Shown here piece by piece: positions 1 to 5,820 of a DNA stretch of 5,820 nt. Under the pieces are notes generated by a model. That model made no database searches, had not been told where the DNA came from, and saw nothing but the letters and a program-made list of their open reading frames with translations. Both the position numbers and the translations under genes were made by a program. The stretch lies in NCBI GenBank assembly GCA_013042825.1, contig JABDPL010000047.1, positions 1 through 5,820 on the forward strand. The letters run 5' to 3'. Source of the stretch: Flavobacteriaceae bacterium. Its GTDB lineage: Bacteria > Bacteroidota > Bacteroidia > Flavobacteriales > Flavobacteriaceae. The first letter of the stretch is position 1. The number at the start of each line of letters is the position of its first letter.

Positions 1-1781
1 ATATTGACCGTGATGGCATTTTTGCCGTCTTTCCAGTTCCTTATGCTCTCAATCGTATAATAACGTTTCATCTCAGTATCCGATTCAACATCATAAAGCA
101 CTTCTATGCTCACCGGAACCGGACGATTGCCCGAACGATTGATAGTGAGTTTTCCATTCTTATAATCCCCTATTGATACTTCTGGAAAGCCCATTCTGAA
201 ATACCAGGCATCCCAGAACCAACCCAGATCCTCACCGCTCACATCCTCAAACGTATAAAAGAAATCATAGGGCGTTGGCGATTTCATCGCCCATCGGGTT
301 ACATATTCGGTATAACATTTTTTGAACAGCTCATCACCAAGGTATTCATATAAAAGGGCATAGGTGAATGCCGGCAGCGAATAAGAATGATAACCATAAT
401 TACCTGCCATATACTGTGAGGACGTTACCGTAGGCAGATCACCGATGGAACCGATCATGCCCTGCATTCCAGGTTTGAAATTGCTGTAGAATGAGCTGGG
501 ACTACTGTCCTCGCTGAAATATTTATGCATGGTATATGACGTAACAAAATCAGCCCAGCCTTCATCCATCCAGGCGAATCGCCTTTCGTTCACCCTCACG
601 TACATAGGGAAATAGGTATGGAACAATTCATGAATGGTCACGCCCTGCCCTGGCCCGGCGTTATTGGCCATCATAGGGAATTCCATACCACCGCCACGCA
701 ATCCGATAAAGGTGGTGAATGTGGGATACGGATAGGGCACACCGGGAACATCTTCAGAAAAATGCTTCATGGTCTTCTGTTGTACCTTGGTCACCTCTGT
801 ATAACGATCGGCCTGCTCCGTCGGGTACGCTGTGCTGATCAGTACATCGCGCCCGTCCACTTTTTGCGACAGTGCATCCCACTGATAATCATCGGAAATG
901 GCAAAGGCAAAATCGGTAACATTATCCGCTCTATAATGCCAGGTACCACTCTTGAGCTTAAGATTTGCCAGGTCTTCGCCGTTTACAACCTGAACCAATT
1001 CCATTGATGTTTTGGCTTGCTCATAGCGTTCAAGAATGTTTTCCGGCAGCACTTCAGTACTATTTTCTAAAGTTCCTGTGGCCCAGACAAGGAAATTATC
1101 AGGAGCGGTGATTTTGACATCGAAACTTCCCAGGTTGTTATAGAATTCAGTATCGAATGTATAATCGATCCTGTCCCAACCGAAGACATCATCGTAAACC
1201 GCTACCTGTGGGTACCAATAAGCAACGAAAAAAGAAGTAGGGTCAATGGCCCCAGTTCGTCTAACGGTAAGCGGGACTTTCTGAACCCAGTCGAATTCCA
1301 GAGTCGCGGTTTCGCCACTCTTTAAAGGTTCTTTCAATCGTATATCAAGGTTAGTTCCTGAACGGCCTAACATCTGCGGGTTTTCGAGTTCATAGGCCTC
1401 CCCGTTAACAACAACCCTGTTCAAATCAACGCCGTTGTCGTCAATATCCTCAGGATTTACAGACATGCCCCGTTCATTGCCTTTTCTGAATACATCGTAA
1501 TAAAGACGGATTACAATTGTTGAGAGGTCATCAGGACTGTTATTGGTGTAAATCACGGTTTCTGTTCCACTGAGTTCGCGGGTTTCCGGTGTGACCTCTA
1601 ACTCAATGGTATAATCAGCTGTGTTCTGCCAGTACTCAGGTCCGGGATTGCCATCCATCGATCGGGTACCTTTTTCATAGGCCTGTTGTATTTCTTTCGG
1701 AATGTGAAGCTTGCTTTGAGCGTATGAAAAAGCAGTTAGAAAAATCAGGGACAGTATACTTAGAATCGTTTTTTGTTTCAT
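1..1781 (-). CDS. Secreted M1-family zinc metallopeptidase (aminopeptidase N-like), C-terminus cut by window edge
   Basis: My own translation gives 593 uninterrupted codons from the ATG at 1781 to the left edge, with no stop, so the protein is partial at its C-terminus. The start is firm: an in-frame TAA lies at 1785-1787, just upstream. Residues 1-21 form a signal peptide (basic MKQK, hydrophobic core, cleavage after SYA before QS), so the enzyme is exported to the periplasm, envelope or outside. The M1 zinc site is complete: H384-E-L-F-H388, then 18 residues, then E407 in the WMDEGW motif. The N-terminus-binding motif GxMEN appears as G364-G-M-E-F368, with Phe in place of Asn. Y467 lies 83 residues after the first His and is the likely catalytic tyrosine. 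The family removes N-terminal residues from peptides. The N-terminal 330 or so residues fit the usual beta-rich domain. An export tag of the T9SS, if any, would be in the missing part. Family call is strong; substrate is unknown. Confidence 0.93.
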   Translation of the reverse strand, partial: MKQKTILSILSLIFLTAFSYAQSKLHIPKEIQQAYEKGTRSMDGNPGPEYWQNTADYTIELEVTPETRELSGTETVIYTNNSPDDLSTIVIRLYYDVFRKGNERGMSVNPEDIDDNGVDLNRVVVNGEAYELENPQMLGRSGTNLDIRLKEPLKSGETATLEFDWVQKVPLTVRRTGAIDPTSFFVAYWYPQVAVYDDVFGWDRIDYTFDTEFYNNLGSFDVKITAPDNFLVWATGTLENSTEVLPENILERYEQAKTSMELVQVVNGEDLANLKLKSGTWHYRADNVTDFAFAISDDYQWDALSQKVDGRDVLISTAYPTEQADRYTEVTKVQQKTMKHFSEDVPGVPYPYPTFTTFIGLRGGGMEFPMMANNAGPGQGVTIHELFHTYFPMYVRVNERRFAWMDEGWADFVTSYTMHKYFSEDSSPSSFYSNFKPGMQGMIGSIGDLPTVTSSQYMAGNYGYHSYSLPAFTYALLYEYLGDELFKKCYTEYVTRWAMKSPTPYDFFYTFEDVSGEDLGWFWDAWYFRMGFPEVSIGDYKNGKLTINRSGNRPVPVSIEVLYDVESDTEMKRYYTIESIRNWKDGKNAITVN

Positions 1782-1847
1782 GATTTAAATTTTGATCCCT
1801 TAAAGATACGTAAGAGCAGATACAATTAAAAGAAGTCAGCGATACCT
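1782..1847. other. Intergenic gap between PorE-like gene and M1 peptidase gene
   Basis: This 66-base AT-rich gap is the only real intergenic space in the window. It holds the weak promoter candidate and no convincing stem-loop followed by a T tract on the minus strand, so read-through from the upstream cassette is possible. A short run AAGGGA lies about 16 bases before the peptidase ATG, too far for a normal Shine-Dalgarno sequence. Confidence 0.7.
1801..1831 (-). promoter_or_regulatory. Weak candidate Bacteroidota-type promoter for the M1 peptidase gene
   Basis: Read on the minus strand, TATCTTTA (1801-1808) matches the Bacteroidota -7 consensus TAnnTTTG except at the last base. TTTT (1828-1831) lies 19 bases upstream, within the usual spacing, and differs from the -33 consensus TTTG by one base. 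The start codon is 19 bases downstream of the -7 box. Both boxes carry a mismatch in an AT-rich gap, so this could be chance; it would allow the peptidase to be expressed separately from the upstream cassette. Confidence 0.3.
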
Positions 1848-3878
1848 TTAATTGTTTTGGTCATCACAATTATCGGCTTCATCCTCACAAATGCTCAAGA
1901 TAAAGCGTGACCGACGATTTGCTCTATGCAGATCATCCCGTTTTGATTTAGGGGCAGCAAGAATTTCCTCTTCAGTTTTGATCGGACAGCGTTCACCAAA
2001 TCCTTTGGCACTGACGATCTGACTCTCCTGAACTTCAGAATTTATAAGATAGTCCTTGATACTCATGGCTCGCTCATGAGAGAGTTTCTGATTAAATTCT
2101 TCAGTGCCACGAAGGTCGGTATGGGATTCTATTTTTATGGTCACTTCAGGGTTAGTCAACAGAATTTCGATAAGTGGCAGCAGCTCCACTTTATCGTTGA
2201 ATGAGAGTTCAGCCGTTCTGTATTCGAATAAAAATGGAGGCATTATTTCACAAGGAAAAGGTTTGAGTGCAAGATTAACATTTTCAGATTCCGAGTGTGA
2301 ATCGAATTCCTTTAGATCATCATAGAAATAATTCTTACTGGCTCTTAACCTGTAAAACCTATCGCATTCAACATCAAAACTATAGTTTCCTTTTGAATTG
2401 ACTTGTGCCGTTTTTAAAACCATTCCGAGGGAATCGATTAAATGAACGAAGGCATCAGGGATAGGCTCTCTTGACTCAGAATCTATTACCTGTCCTTGAA
2501 CTGTTTTGGTCAAAGTCATACTGAATCGGTAAATATTATCTTCGCCTGCGGTGTCAGGATAATTTCGATTTGATGAAAAATAGGCCATAGGTGAACAAAT
2601 ATCATCCTTATCTCGTTCTGCCATGAAGAAAGCAAAGTCATCTTTATCGCTGTTGATGGGTTGATCGAGATGCTCAACTCTTACGCTTTTCGATCCACTT
2701 ATAACCTCATCAATGTCTCTGACCCTGTATATATCCAGAAGTCCTAAGCTCAGTGTGTCTCCATATATTCCATCTGAAGAAAAATATAAACTTCCATCTT
2801 TTGAAACAAAGGGAAAACTTTCCCGGCTTCCGGTATTGATTCCCTTTGGTAAAGCTTTTATTTCTTCGTCGATCGAGCCGTCCTGATTGATGTCTACATA
2901 AAAGATGTCAGTTTGCCCCTTGGCATCCCGAAATGGAGCACAGCTAACAAAAAACAATCTCCGATTATCAGGGCTAAGAGCCGGACTGCTCATTGAATAA
3001 AGCTCATAATCCAGAAACTTCATCGCGTCCTTGTCCTCGGTTGTTTCTACCCATCGGTTATTGATCCAGGAGGCCCTCCTTAATTTTAAGGTTGAAGTAC
3101 CTCTTTTGTTATACTTTATTCTTCCTTTTTGATCTGTTTTACCCCCGGAAAAATACATTTTTGGATTCTCTTTATCGGAAGAAATCGTAATCATGGATTC
3201 ATGTGCATTGCTGTTGAATCCGATATCAGAACTATCCGGGTGTATTGGTTTCAGAACCAACGAGTCAGAATCTTCAAGAATTGCTGCGGAATAGACGTCA
3301 AGGAATGGTTCTTCAGTCCATTTATACAACTTATTGTTCAATCGTCTTTTCTTCGAGGGATTTTCTCGTGAGGATGAGAAATACAGGGTATCGTTATAAA
3401 TGAAACTTCCGAAATCTGAGAACTCAGAATTAATTGTTAATTTCTCGATCGATTGGGGAAGACTATCCAGTTTTTCACGTCCTTTTATCATCTTTCCCTT
3501 ACCAATTCTGTCATAATAGGCCTGGAATGCCCCAAGCACCTCTGAATCGGGAGCACCTATGCTCTGAAGGCTCAATGCATATCTTCTCAGGAAATCTGAA
3601 GCAATTCGGTTATTCTTGTCGGCATCAATGGCCAATTTAAAGTATTCACAAGCCTCTTTTGGCCTTGAGGTATTGTAGTAGCAATTCGCAATACGGGCAT
3701 AAATCTTCCAGCTGTCCGCACCGCGTTCTTCAGCACCTTTATATAAGCTCAAGGCTTTGTTATAAGCAAATTGATTGAAATATTTATCGGCCAGTTCCAA
3801 ACGTGTTTCTTGCCCCAGGAGGATTCCCGAATTTATGATTAACAGGACTATCAGATATTTCTTAATCATTTTTTTCAT
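1848..3878 (-). CDS. PorE-like envelope protein: TPR, WD40-like propeller, CRD and OmpA peptidoglycan-binding domains (T9SS-associated)
   Basis: I choose the ATG at 3878 (676 residues); the frame extends two codons further to a TTG at 3884, but that would overlap the sprF-like stop. Residues 1-22 are a signal peptide ending LLG before QE, with no lipobox cysteine. Domains in order: TPR region about 26-125; WD40/PD40-like blades about 156-450 with repeated YFSS motifs; a carboxypeptidase-regulatory-like beta sandwich about 458-537 (QGQVID...PIPDAFV); and an OmpA C-terminal domain about 546-663. D588 in HTDLRG and R603 in HERA are 15 residues apart, as are the two diaminopimelate-binding residues of Acinetobacter OmpA, so peptidoglycan binding is likely. 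The order matches PorE of the P. gingivalis type IX secretion system. Such proteins also occur as paralogues paired with SprF-like genes, and the context here favours an accessory paralogue, so no gene symbol is given. The tail after the OmpA domain is acidic with two cysteines. The gene starts two bases after the sprF-like stop, implying co-translation. Confidence 0.92.
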   Translation of the reverse strand: MKKMIKKYLIVLLIINSGILLGQETRLELADKYFNQFAYNKALSLYKGAEERGADSWKIYARIANCYYNTSRPKEACEYFKLAIDADKNNRIASDFLRRYALSLQSIGAPDSEVLGAFQAYYDRIGKGKMIKGREKLDSLPQSIEKLTINSEFSDFGSFIYNDTLYFSSSRENPSKKRRLNNKLYKWTEEPFLDVYSAAILEDSDSLVLKPIHPDSSDIGFNSNAHESMITISSDKENPKMYFSGGKTDQKGRIKYNKRGTSTLKLRRASWINNRWVETTEDKDAMKFLDYELYSMSSPALSPDNRRLFFVSCAPFRDAKGQTDIFYVDINQDGSIDEEIKALPKGINTGSRESFPFVSKDGSLYFSSDGIYGDTLSLGLLDIYRVRDIDEVISGSKSVRVEHLDQPINSDKDDFAFFMAERDKDDICSPMAYFSSNRNYPDTAGEDNIYRFSMTLTKTVQGQVIDSESREPIPDAFVHLIDSLGMVLKTAQVNSKGNYSFDVECDRFYRLRASKNYFYDDLKEFDSHSESENVNLALKPFPCEIMPPFLFEYRTAELSFNDKVELLPLIEILLTNPEVTIKIESHTDLRGTEEFNQKLSHERAMSIKDYLINSEVQESQIVSAKGFGERCPIKTEEEILAAPKSKRDDLHRANRRSRFILSICEDEADNCDDQNN

Positions 3879-3880
3879 AA

Positions 3881-4813
3881 TCAATAATACCTCGGTGAGG
3901 TCTCACGTCGTTTTGGACTAAAAACCTGGTACATTAAAATGACCTCATGCGTTCCATTGCTATATGAGCGAATTTCCGATCTAGGTAACTCGAATGCATA
4001 ACCGACCCGCCAATCCCGGAAAATTTGGAAATCGGCCAGCAGTCCTATCGCACCCGCAGTATTGTTAAACCGATAGGCAGCACCAAGCCATAGTTTATCG
4101 AGGAACAGAAAATTAGCACTGATATCGGTTGAAATGGTTGCCCCGTTTGTGGCCTTAATCATAAAGGAGGGTTTGAATCTTGTTGTTAAGCCAATATCAA
4201 ATACATAACCGCCTGTAAAATAATAACTTACACGTTCGAGTGCAATGAAATCACTATCCGGAGTAAAACTGTTCTTAACAAGACGAGGGGCTGATAATCC
4301 AAGGTAACCGCGCTCCCACATCCACATGATTCCCGCACCCAAATTGGGAGTCCAGCGGTTTTCAATATTTCCGATAATTTGATCTGTTGGGTTTGAGGTG
4401 TATAGTTCATTATCCACACTGAATGCTGTGAATCCCGCTTTTAACCCGAAACTCAATGTAGATATATCATTCAAACGAATGGTATACGAAAAGTCGCCAT
4501 ACATATAGGTGAAATTCTCAAATCCCAATTCATCATTTATGAAAGAAAAACCCAGTCCGATTTTGTTATCTCTTAATGGGGAATGAACAGATAAGGTTTG
4601 AGTCGTTGGCCCTCCTTCAAACCCGGCCCACTGACTGCGATGTAAACCAATTACCGTTAGGGTTTCCCGGCTTCCGGCATAGGCCGGATTGATGGCAATG
4701 GTATTGTACATATATTGGGTGAATTGTGGCAATTGCTGCCCAATTGTTTCGATTGGAAAAGCAGTTAGCAGTAATAATATGACCAAATAAAAAGAAGATT
4801 TCAATGGCTTCAA
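3881..4813 (-). CDS. PorP/SprF-family type IX secretion outer-membrane protein
   Basis: This 310-residue protein has a signal peptide (core at residues 8-19, likely cleavage after G25 before QQ) followed at once by the family signature: PQFTQYMYN, NPAYAG (42-47), HRSQW (58-62) and VHSPL (76-80). The rest alternates short aromatic and glycine-rich strands typical of an outer-membrane beta-barrel, and the length is normal for PorP/SprF. In flavobacteria, SprF is needed for secretion or surface attachment of the SprB adhesin, and SprF-like genes usually follow genes for type B sorting-domain proteins; that is exactly the position here. There is no ATG that keeps the signal peptide: the frame opens after a TAG at 4829-4831 and the candidates are TTG at 4813 (chosen, one base after the adhesin stop) or TTG at 4804, which also leaves a good signal peptide. 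The first in-frame ATG is at Met35, inside the mature protein. The gene is likely translationally coupled to the adhesin gene. Family assignment is strong; partnership with this particular adhesin is inferred from adjacency. Confidence 0.95.
   Translation of the reverse strand: MKPLKSSFYLVILLLLTAFPIETIGQQLPQFTQYMYNTIAINPAYAGSRETLTVIGLHRSQWAGFEGGPTTQTLSVHSPLRDNKIGLGFSFINDELGFENFTYMYGDFSYTIRLNDISTLSFGLKAGFTAFSVDNELYTSNPTDQIIGNIENRWTPNLGAGIMWMWERGYLGLSAPRLVKNSFTPDSDFIALERVSYYFTGGYVFDIGLTTRFKPSFMIKATNGATISTDISANFLFLDKLWLGAAYRFNNTAGAIGLLADFQIFRDWRVGYAFELPRSEIRSYSNGTHEVILMYQVFSPKRRETSPRYY
3889..3901 (-). repeat. Short inverted repeat at the sprF-like/porE-like junction
   Basis: ACCTC and GAGGT form a perfect 5-base inverted repeat around a 3-base loop in the last codons of the sprF-like gene. 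In the mRNA the 3' arm contains GAGG, a Shine-Dalgarno-like run 11 bases before the porE-like ATG, so a hairpin could mask it until ribosomes translating the upstream gene open it. The stem is short and may be coincidental. Confidence 0.3.
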
Positions 4814-4814
4814 T

Positions 4815-5105
4815 TTAATTGGGAGTAGCTACATAAATGTAGCCGGTTTTTGTCATTTCTGACTCACCCGTTTTATAATTTATGATATAAAAATATGTAC
4901 CAGTGGTGATCGTTTTTGCCGCACCTACCGCATTTGACTGCGTTCGCCCGTCCCAATCGTTTTGGTAATCGGGATCCTCAAAAATCTTTGCGCCCCAGCG
5001 GTTATAAACCTGTACGTGCATGGTGCAGCCAAGAGATCGAGCCAGATCATCGAAACCTCCGAAAAACGTGTCATTCTCACCATCGCCATTTGGGGTCAGG
5101 GCGTT
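4815..5105 (-). other. Type B (CHU_C-like) T9SS C-terminal sorting domain
   Basis: This segment encodes the last 96 residues of the adhesin-like protein plus the stop. It starts at NALTPNGDGEND, contains the core VYNRWG, the WDG turn and the GTYFY strand, and ends with TGYIYVATPN. Type B domains need a SprF-like partner in the systems studied, unlike the shorter type A domains, which agrees with the next gene. Confidence 0.93.
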
Positions 5106-5820
5106 TCCTGGGTTCGGTGCACAGTTACCAACACAAGGTGGATCCTCGGCAAGCAGGTTTACCGTTACCTCAATCAAAGGAAGGCATTCATCTGTTCCCT
5201 GTATGTAATGGAAAATATAGTCACCAGCTGGTAATTGTTCAATTATTAGTACAGATCCCGATTCAGATACTTCAAGTTCAGTGTCAAAGGGACTCGAGAC
5301 CAGTGACCAGGAACCTCCGGGAATATATTCTTCGGGTAACAACTCGAATAAATTGAAAATACCATGATTCCTGCAAAGTTGCGTGCTTCCTCCAACAATT
5401 AGACCACTGCCTAACTCACGACTCACCAGAGTCGTAGATGTGGCAGTATTACCGCAGGTATCAGTGATTTCGAAGGTGTATATTCGATATTCAATTGTAC
5501 CGTCTGCACTGGTTCCGTCATCAACACCGGCATCCGATTCGATCTCTCCTTCTTCCGAGCAGTTATCCGTAAAGGTTGTGAACAAGGACTCCGGCCAATC
5601 GGCATTACAGCCTTCCAGTGTAAAGTCCTCCAGATCGGCGATAGTCGGCTCGGTCATATCGTATGTACGGGTGACGCGTGTGGTCTCTGTAGAAGAATTA
5701 CCACAATCATCGGTCACGGTAAAGGTATAAAGCCTGTATTGCAAACAACCATCCTCACTGTCTCCGTCATCAACACCGGCATCCGATTCGATCTCACCGT
5801 CATCAGAGCAGTTGTCTGTG
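4815..5820 (-). CDS. C-terminal part of a large secreted adhesin-like protein with HYR/Ig-like repeats and type B T9SS sorting domain
   Basis: The frame is open at the right edge; 334 residues and a TAA stop are visible, and the N-terminus, signal peptide and most repeats are outside. A leucine TTG at 5744 can look like a start, but coding continues upstream with strong repeat similarity, so it is internal. From the N-terminal side come one full 83-residue HYR/Ig-like repeat and a second repeat (motifs TDNCS, DAGVDDG, YTF..TD.CGN), a less conserved beta-rich linker (about 5106-5417), then a 96-residue C-terminal domain. That domain has NALTPNGDGENDTF, VQVYNRWG, NDWDGR, GTYFY and TGYIYV, the hallmarks of the CHU_C / gliding-motility-associated C-terminal (type B) domain that directs proteins through the type IX secretion system to the cell surface. 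Role is inferred: surface adhesin or motility adhesin of SprB type; ligand unknown. It lies immediately upstream of its likely SprF-type partner. Confidence 0.94.
   Translation of the reverse strand, partial: TDNCSDDGEIESDAGVDDGDSEDGCLQYRLYTFTVTDDCGNSSTETTRVTRTYDMTEPTIADLEDFTLEGCNADWPESLFTTFTDNCSEEGEIESDAGVDDGTSADGTIEYRIYTFEITDTCGNTATSTTLVSRELGSGLIVGGSTQLCRNHGIFNLFELLPEEYIPGGSWSLVSSPFDTELEVSESGSVLIIEQLPAGDYIFHYIQGTDECLPLIEVTVNLLAEDPPCVGNCAPNPGNALTPNGDGENDTFFGGFDDLARSLGCTMHVQVYNRWGAKIFEDPDYQNDWDGRTQSNAVGAAKTITTGTYFYIINYKTGESEMTKTGYIYVATPN
4828..4843 (-). repeat. Inverted repeat at the end of the adhesin gene, upstream of the sprF-like start
   Basis: GCTACAT and ATGTAGC are perfect 7-base arms separated by two bases; as RNA this would fold as a 6-base stem with a UUUA loop. 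It lies inside the codons for the YIYVA end of the adhesin, 14 bases before the TTG start of the sprF-like gene. No T tract follows, so it is not an intrinsic terminator. It could tune ribosome transit or mRNA processing between cargo and barrel genes, or be chance. Confidence 0.35.
5514..5546 (-). repeat. Direct repeat copy 2 (33 bases, exact)
   Basis: This is the partner of the copy at 5763-5795. Identity at the nucleotide level, including synonymous positions, while neighbouring codons have diverged, suggests recent duplication or gene conversion within the adhesin. Confidence 0.9.
5763..5795 (-). repeat. Direct repeat copy 1 (33 bases, exact)
   Basis: These 33 bases are identical to 5514-5546, exactly 249 bases away and in the same reading frame. 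They encode the acidic IESDAGVDDG stretch of the HYR-like unit. Flanking bases differ on both sides. Confidence 0.9.

Larger units (their letters stand above)
5418..5819 (-). repeat. Tandem HYR/Ig-like repeat units in the adhesin, 249-base period
   Basis: Unit 1 spans 5571-5819 (83 residues) and unit 2 covers 5418-5570 (51 aligned residues, ending at SR before the linker). Over the 51 shared residues, 35 are identical. Both carry TDNCS, an invariant stretch from GEIES to DAGVDDG, the Y-R and YTF strand, and the D-x-CGN motif. Unit 1 begins at the last complete codon of the window, so more units probably lie upstream. Confidence 0.85.

Noticed and set aside
618..1007. Plus-strand open frame of 129 codons
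   Set aside because: It lies antisense within the M1 peptidase gene over its zinc-binding region; the minus-strand frame carries the family motifs and this one resembles no protein.
1800..1853. Possible terminator hairpin between the PorE-like and peptidase genes (TTAAAGATACG against CGATACCTTTAA)
   Set aside because: The arms pair only with gaps and mismatches, the loop is about 30 bases, and no T tract follows on the minus strand.
3813..3878. Lipoprotein signal for the PorE-like protein
   Set aside because: There is no cysteine at the end of the hydrophobic segment; the sequence LLGQE fits ordinary signal peptidase I cleavage.
3879..3884. Upstream TTG start for the PorE-like gene (678 residues)
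   Set aside because: It would overlap the sprF-like stop and add only two residues before an ATG that already gives a good signal peptide.
4916..5356. Plus-strand open frame of 146 codons, with further overlapping frames
   Set aside because: It is antisense to the type B sorting domain and linker, which are clearly coding on the minus strand.
5383..5730. Plus-strand open frame of 115 codons
   Set aside because: It is the complement of the HYR-like repeats; its low-complexity Ser/Val composition reflects the acidic repeat codons on the other strand.
5742..5744. Start codon of a 309-residue adhesin protein at TTG
   Set aside because: The frame continues upstream to the window edge with residues that complete a repeat matching the next unit, so the TTG is an internal leucine.

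Overview
The window looks like Bacteroidota DNA, most likely from a gliding or T9SS-bearing lineage of the Flavobacteriia or Cytophagia type. Three things support this: a type B T9SS C-terminal sorting domain, a PorP/SprF-family barrel, and a PorE-like TPR/propeller/OmpA protein in consecutive genes. Signal peptides ending just before Gln, start sites without strong Shine-Dalgarno sequences, and a probable TTG start also fit. I cannot place it to genus.

All four genes lie on the minus strand, so transcription runs from high to low coordinates. From 5820 down to 4815 is the 3' end of a large secreted, repeat-containing surface protein. It has HYR/Ig-like repeats of 83 residues and a CHU_C/type B sorting domain at the C-terminus, and its 5' part is outside the window. 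One base after its stop comes a complete SprF/PorP-family outer-membrane protein (3881-4813). Two bases after that stop comes a complete 676-residue protein with a TPR, a WD40-like propeller, a carboxypeptidase-regulatory-like domain and an OmpA peptidoglycan-binding domain (1848-3878). After a 66-base gap with a weak candidate promoter comes a secreted M1-family zinc metallopeptidase (start at 1781). Its C-terminus runs off the left edge.

The first three genes form a tight, probably translationally coupled cassette. The inferred division of labour is this: the adhesin-like protein is cargo of the type IX secretion system, the SprF-like barrel is its dedicated outer-membrane partner, and the PorE-like protein ties the complex to peptidoglycan. 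This arrangement is known from SprB/SprF-type loci, so it is not a new system, but the cargo is cassette-specific. The peptidase may be an independent gene. No RNA genes, mobile elements, CRISPR arrays or convincing terminators were seen. The only non-coding stretch longer than a few bases is 1782-1847.
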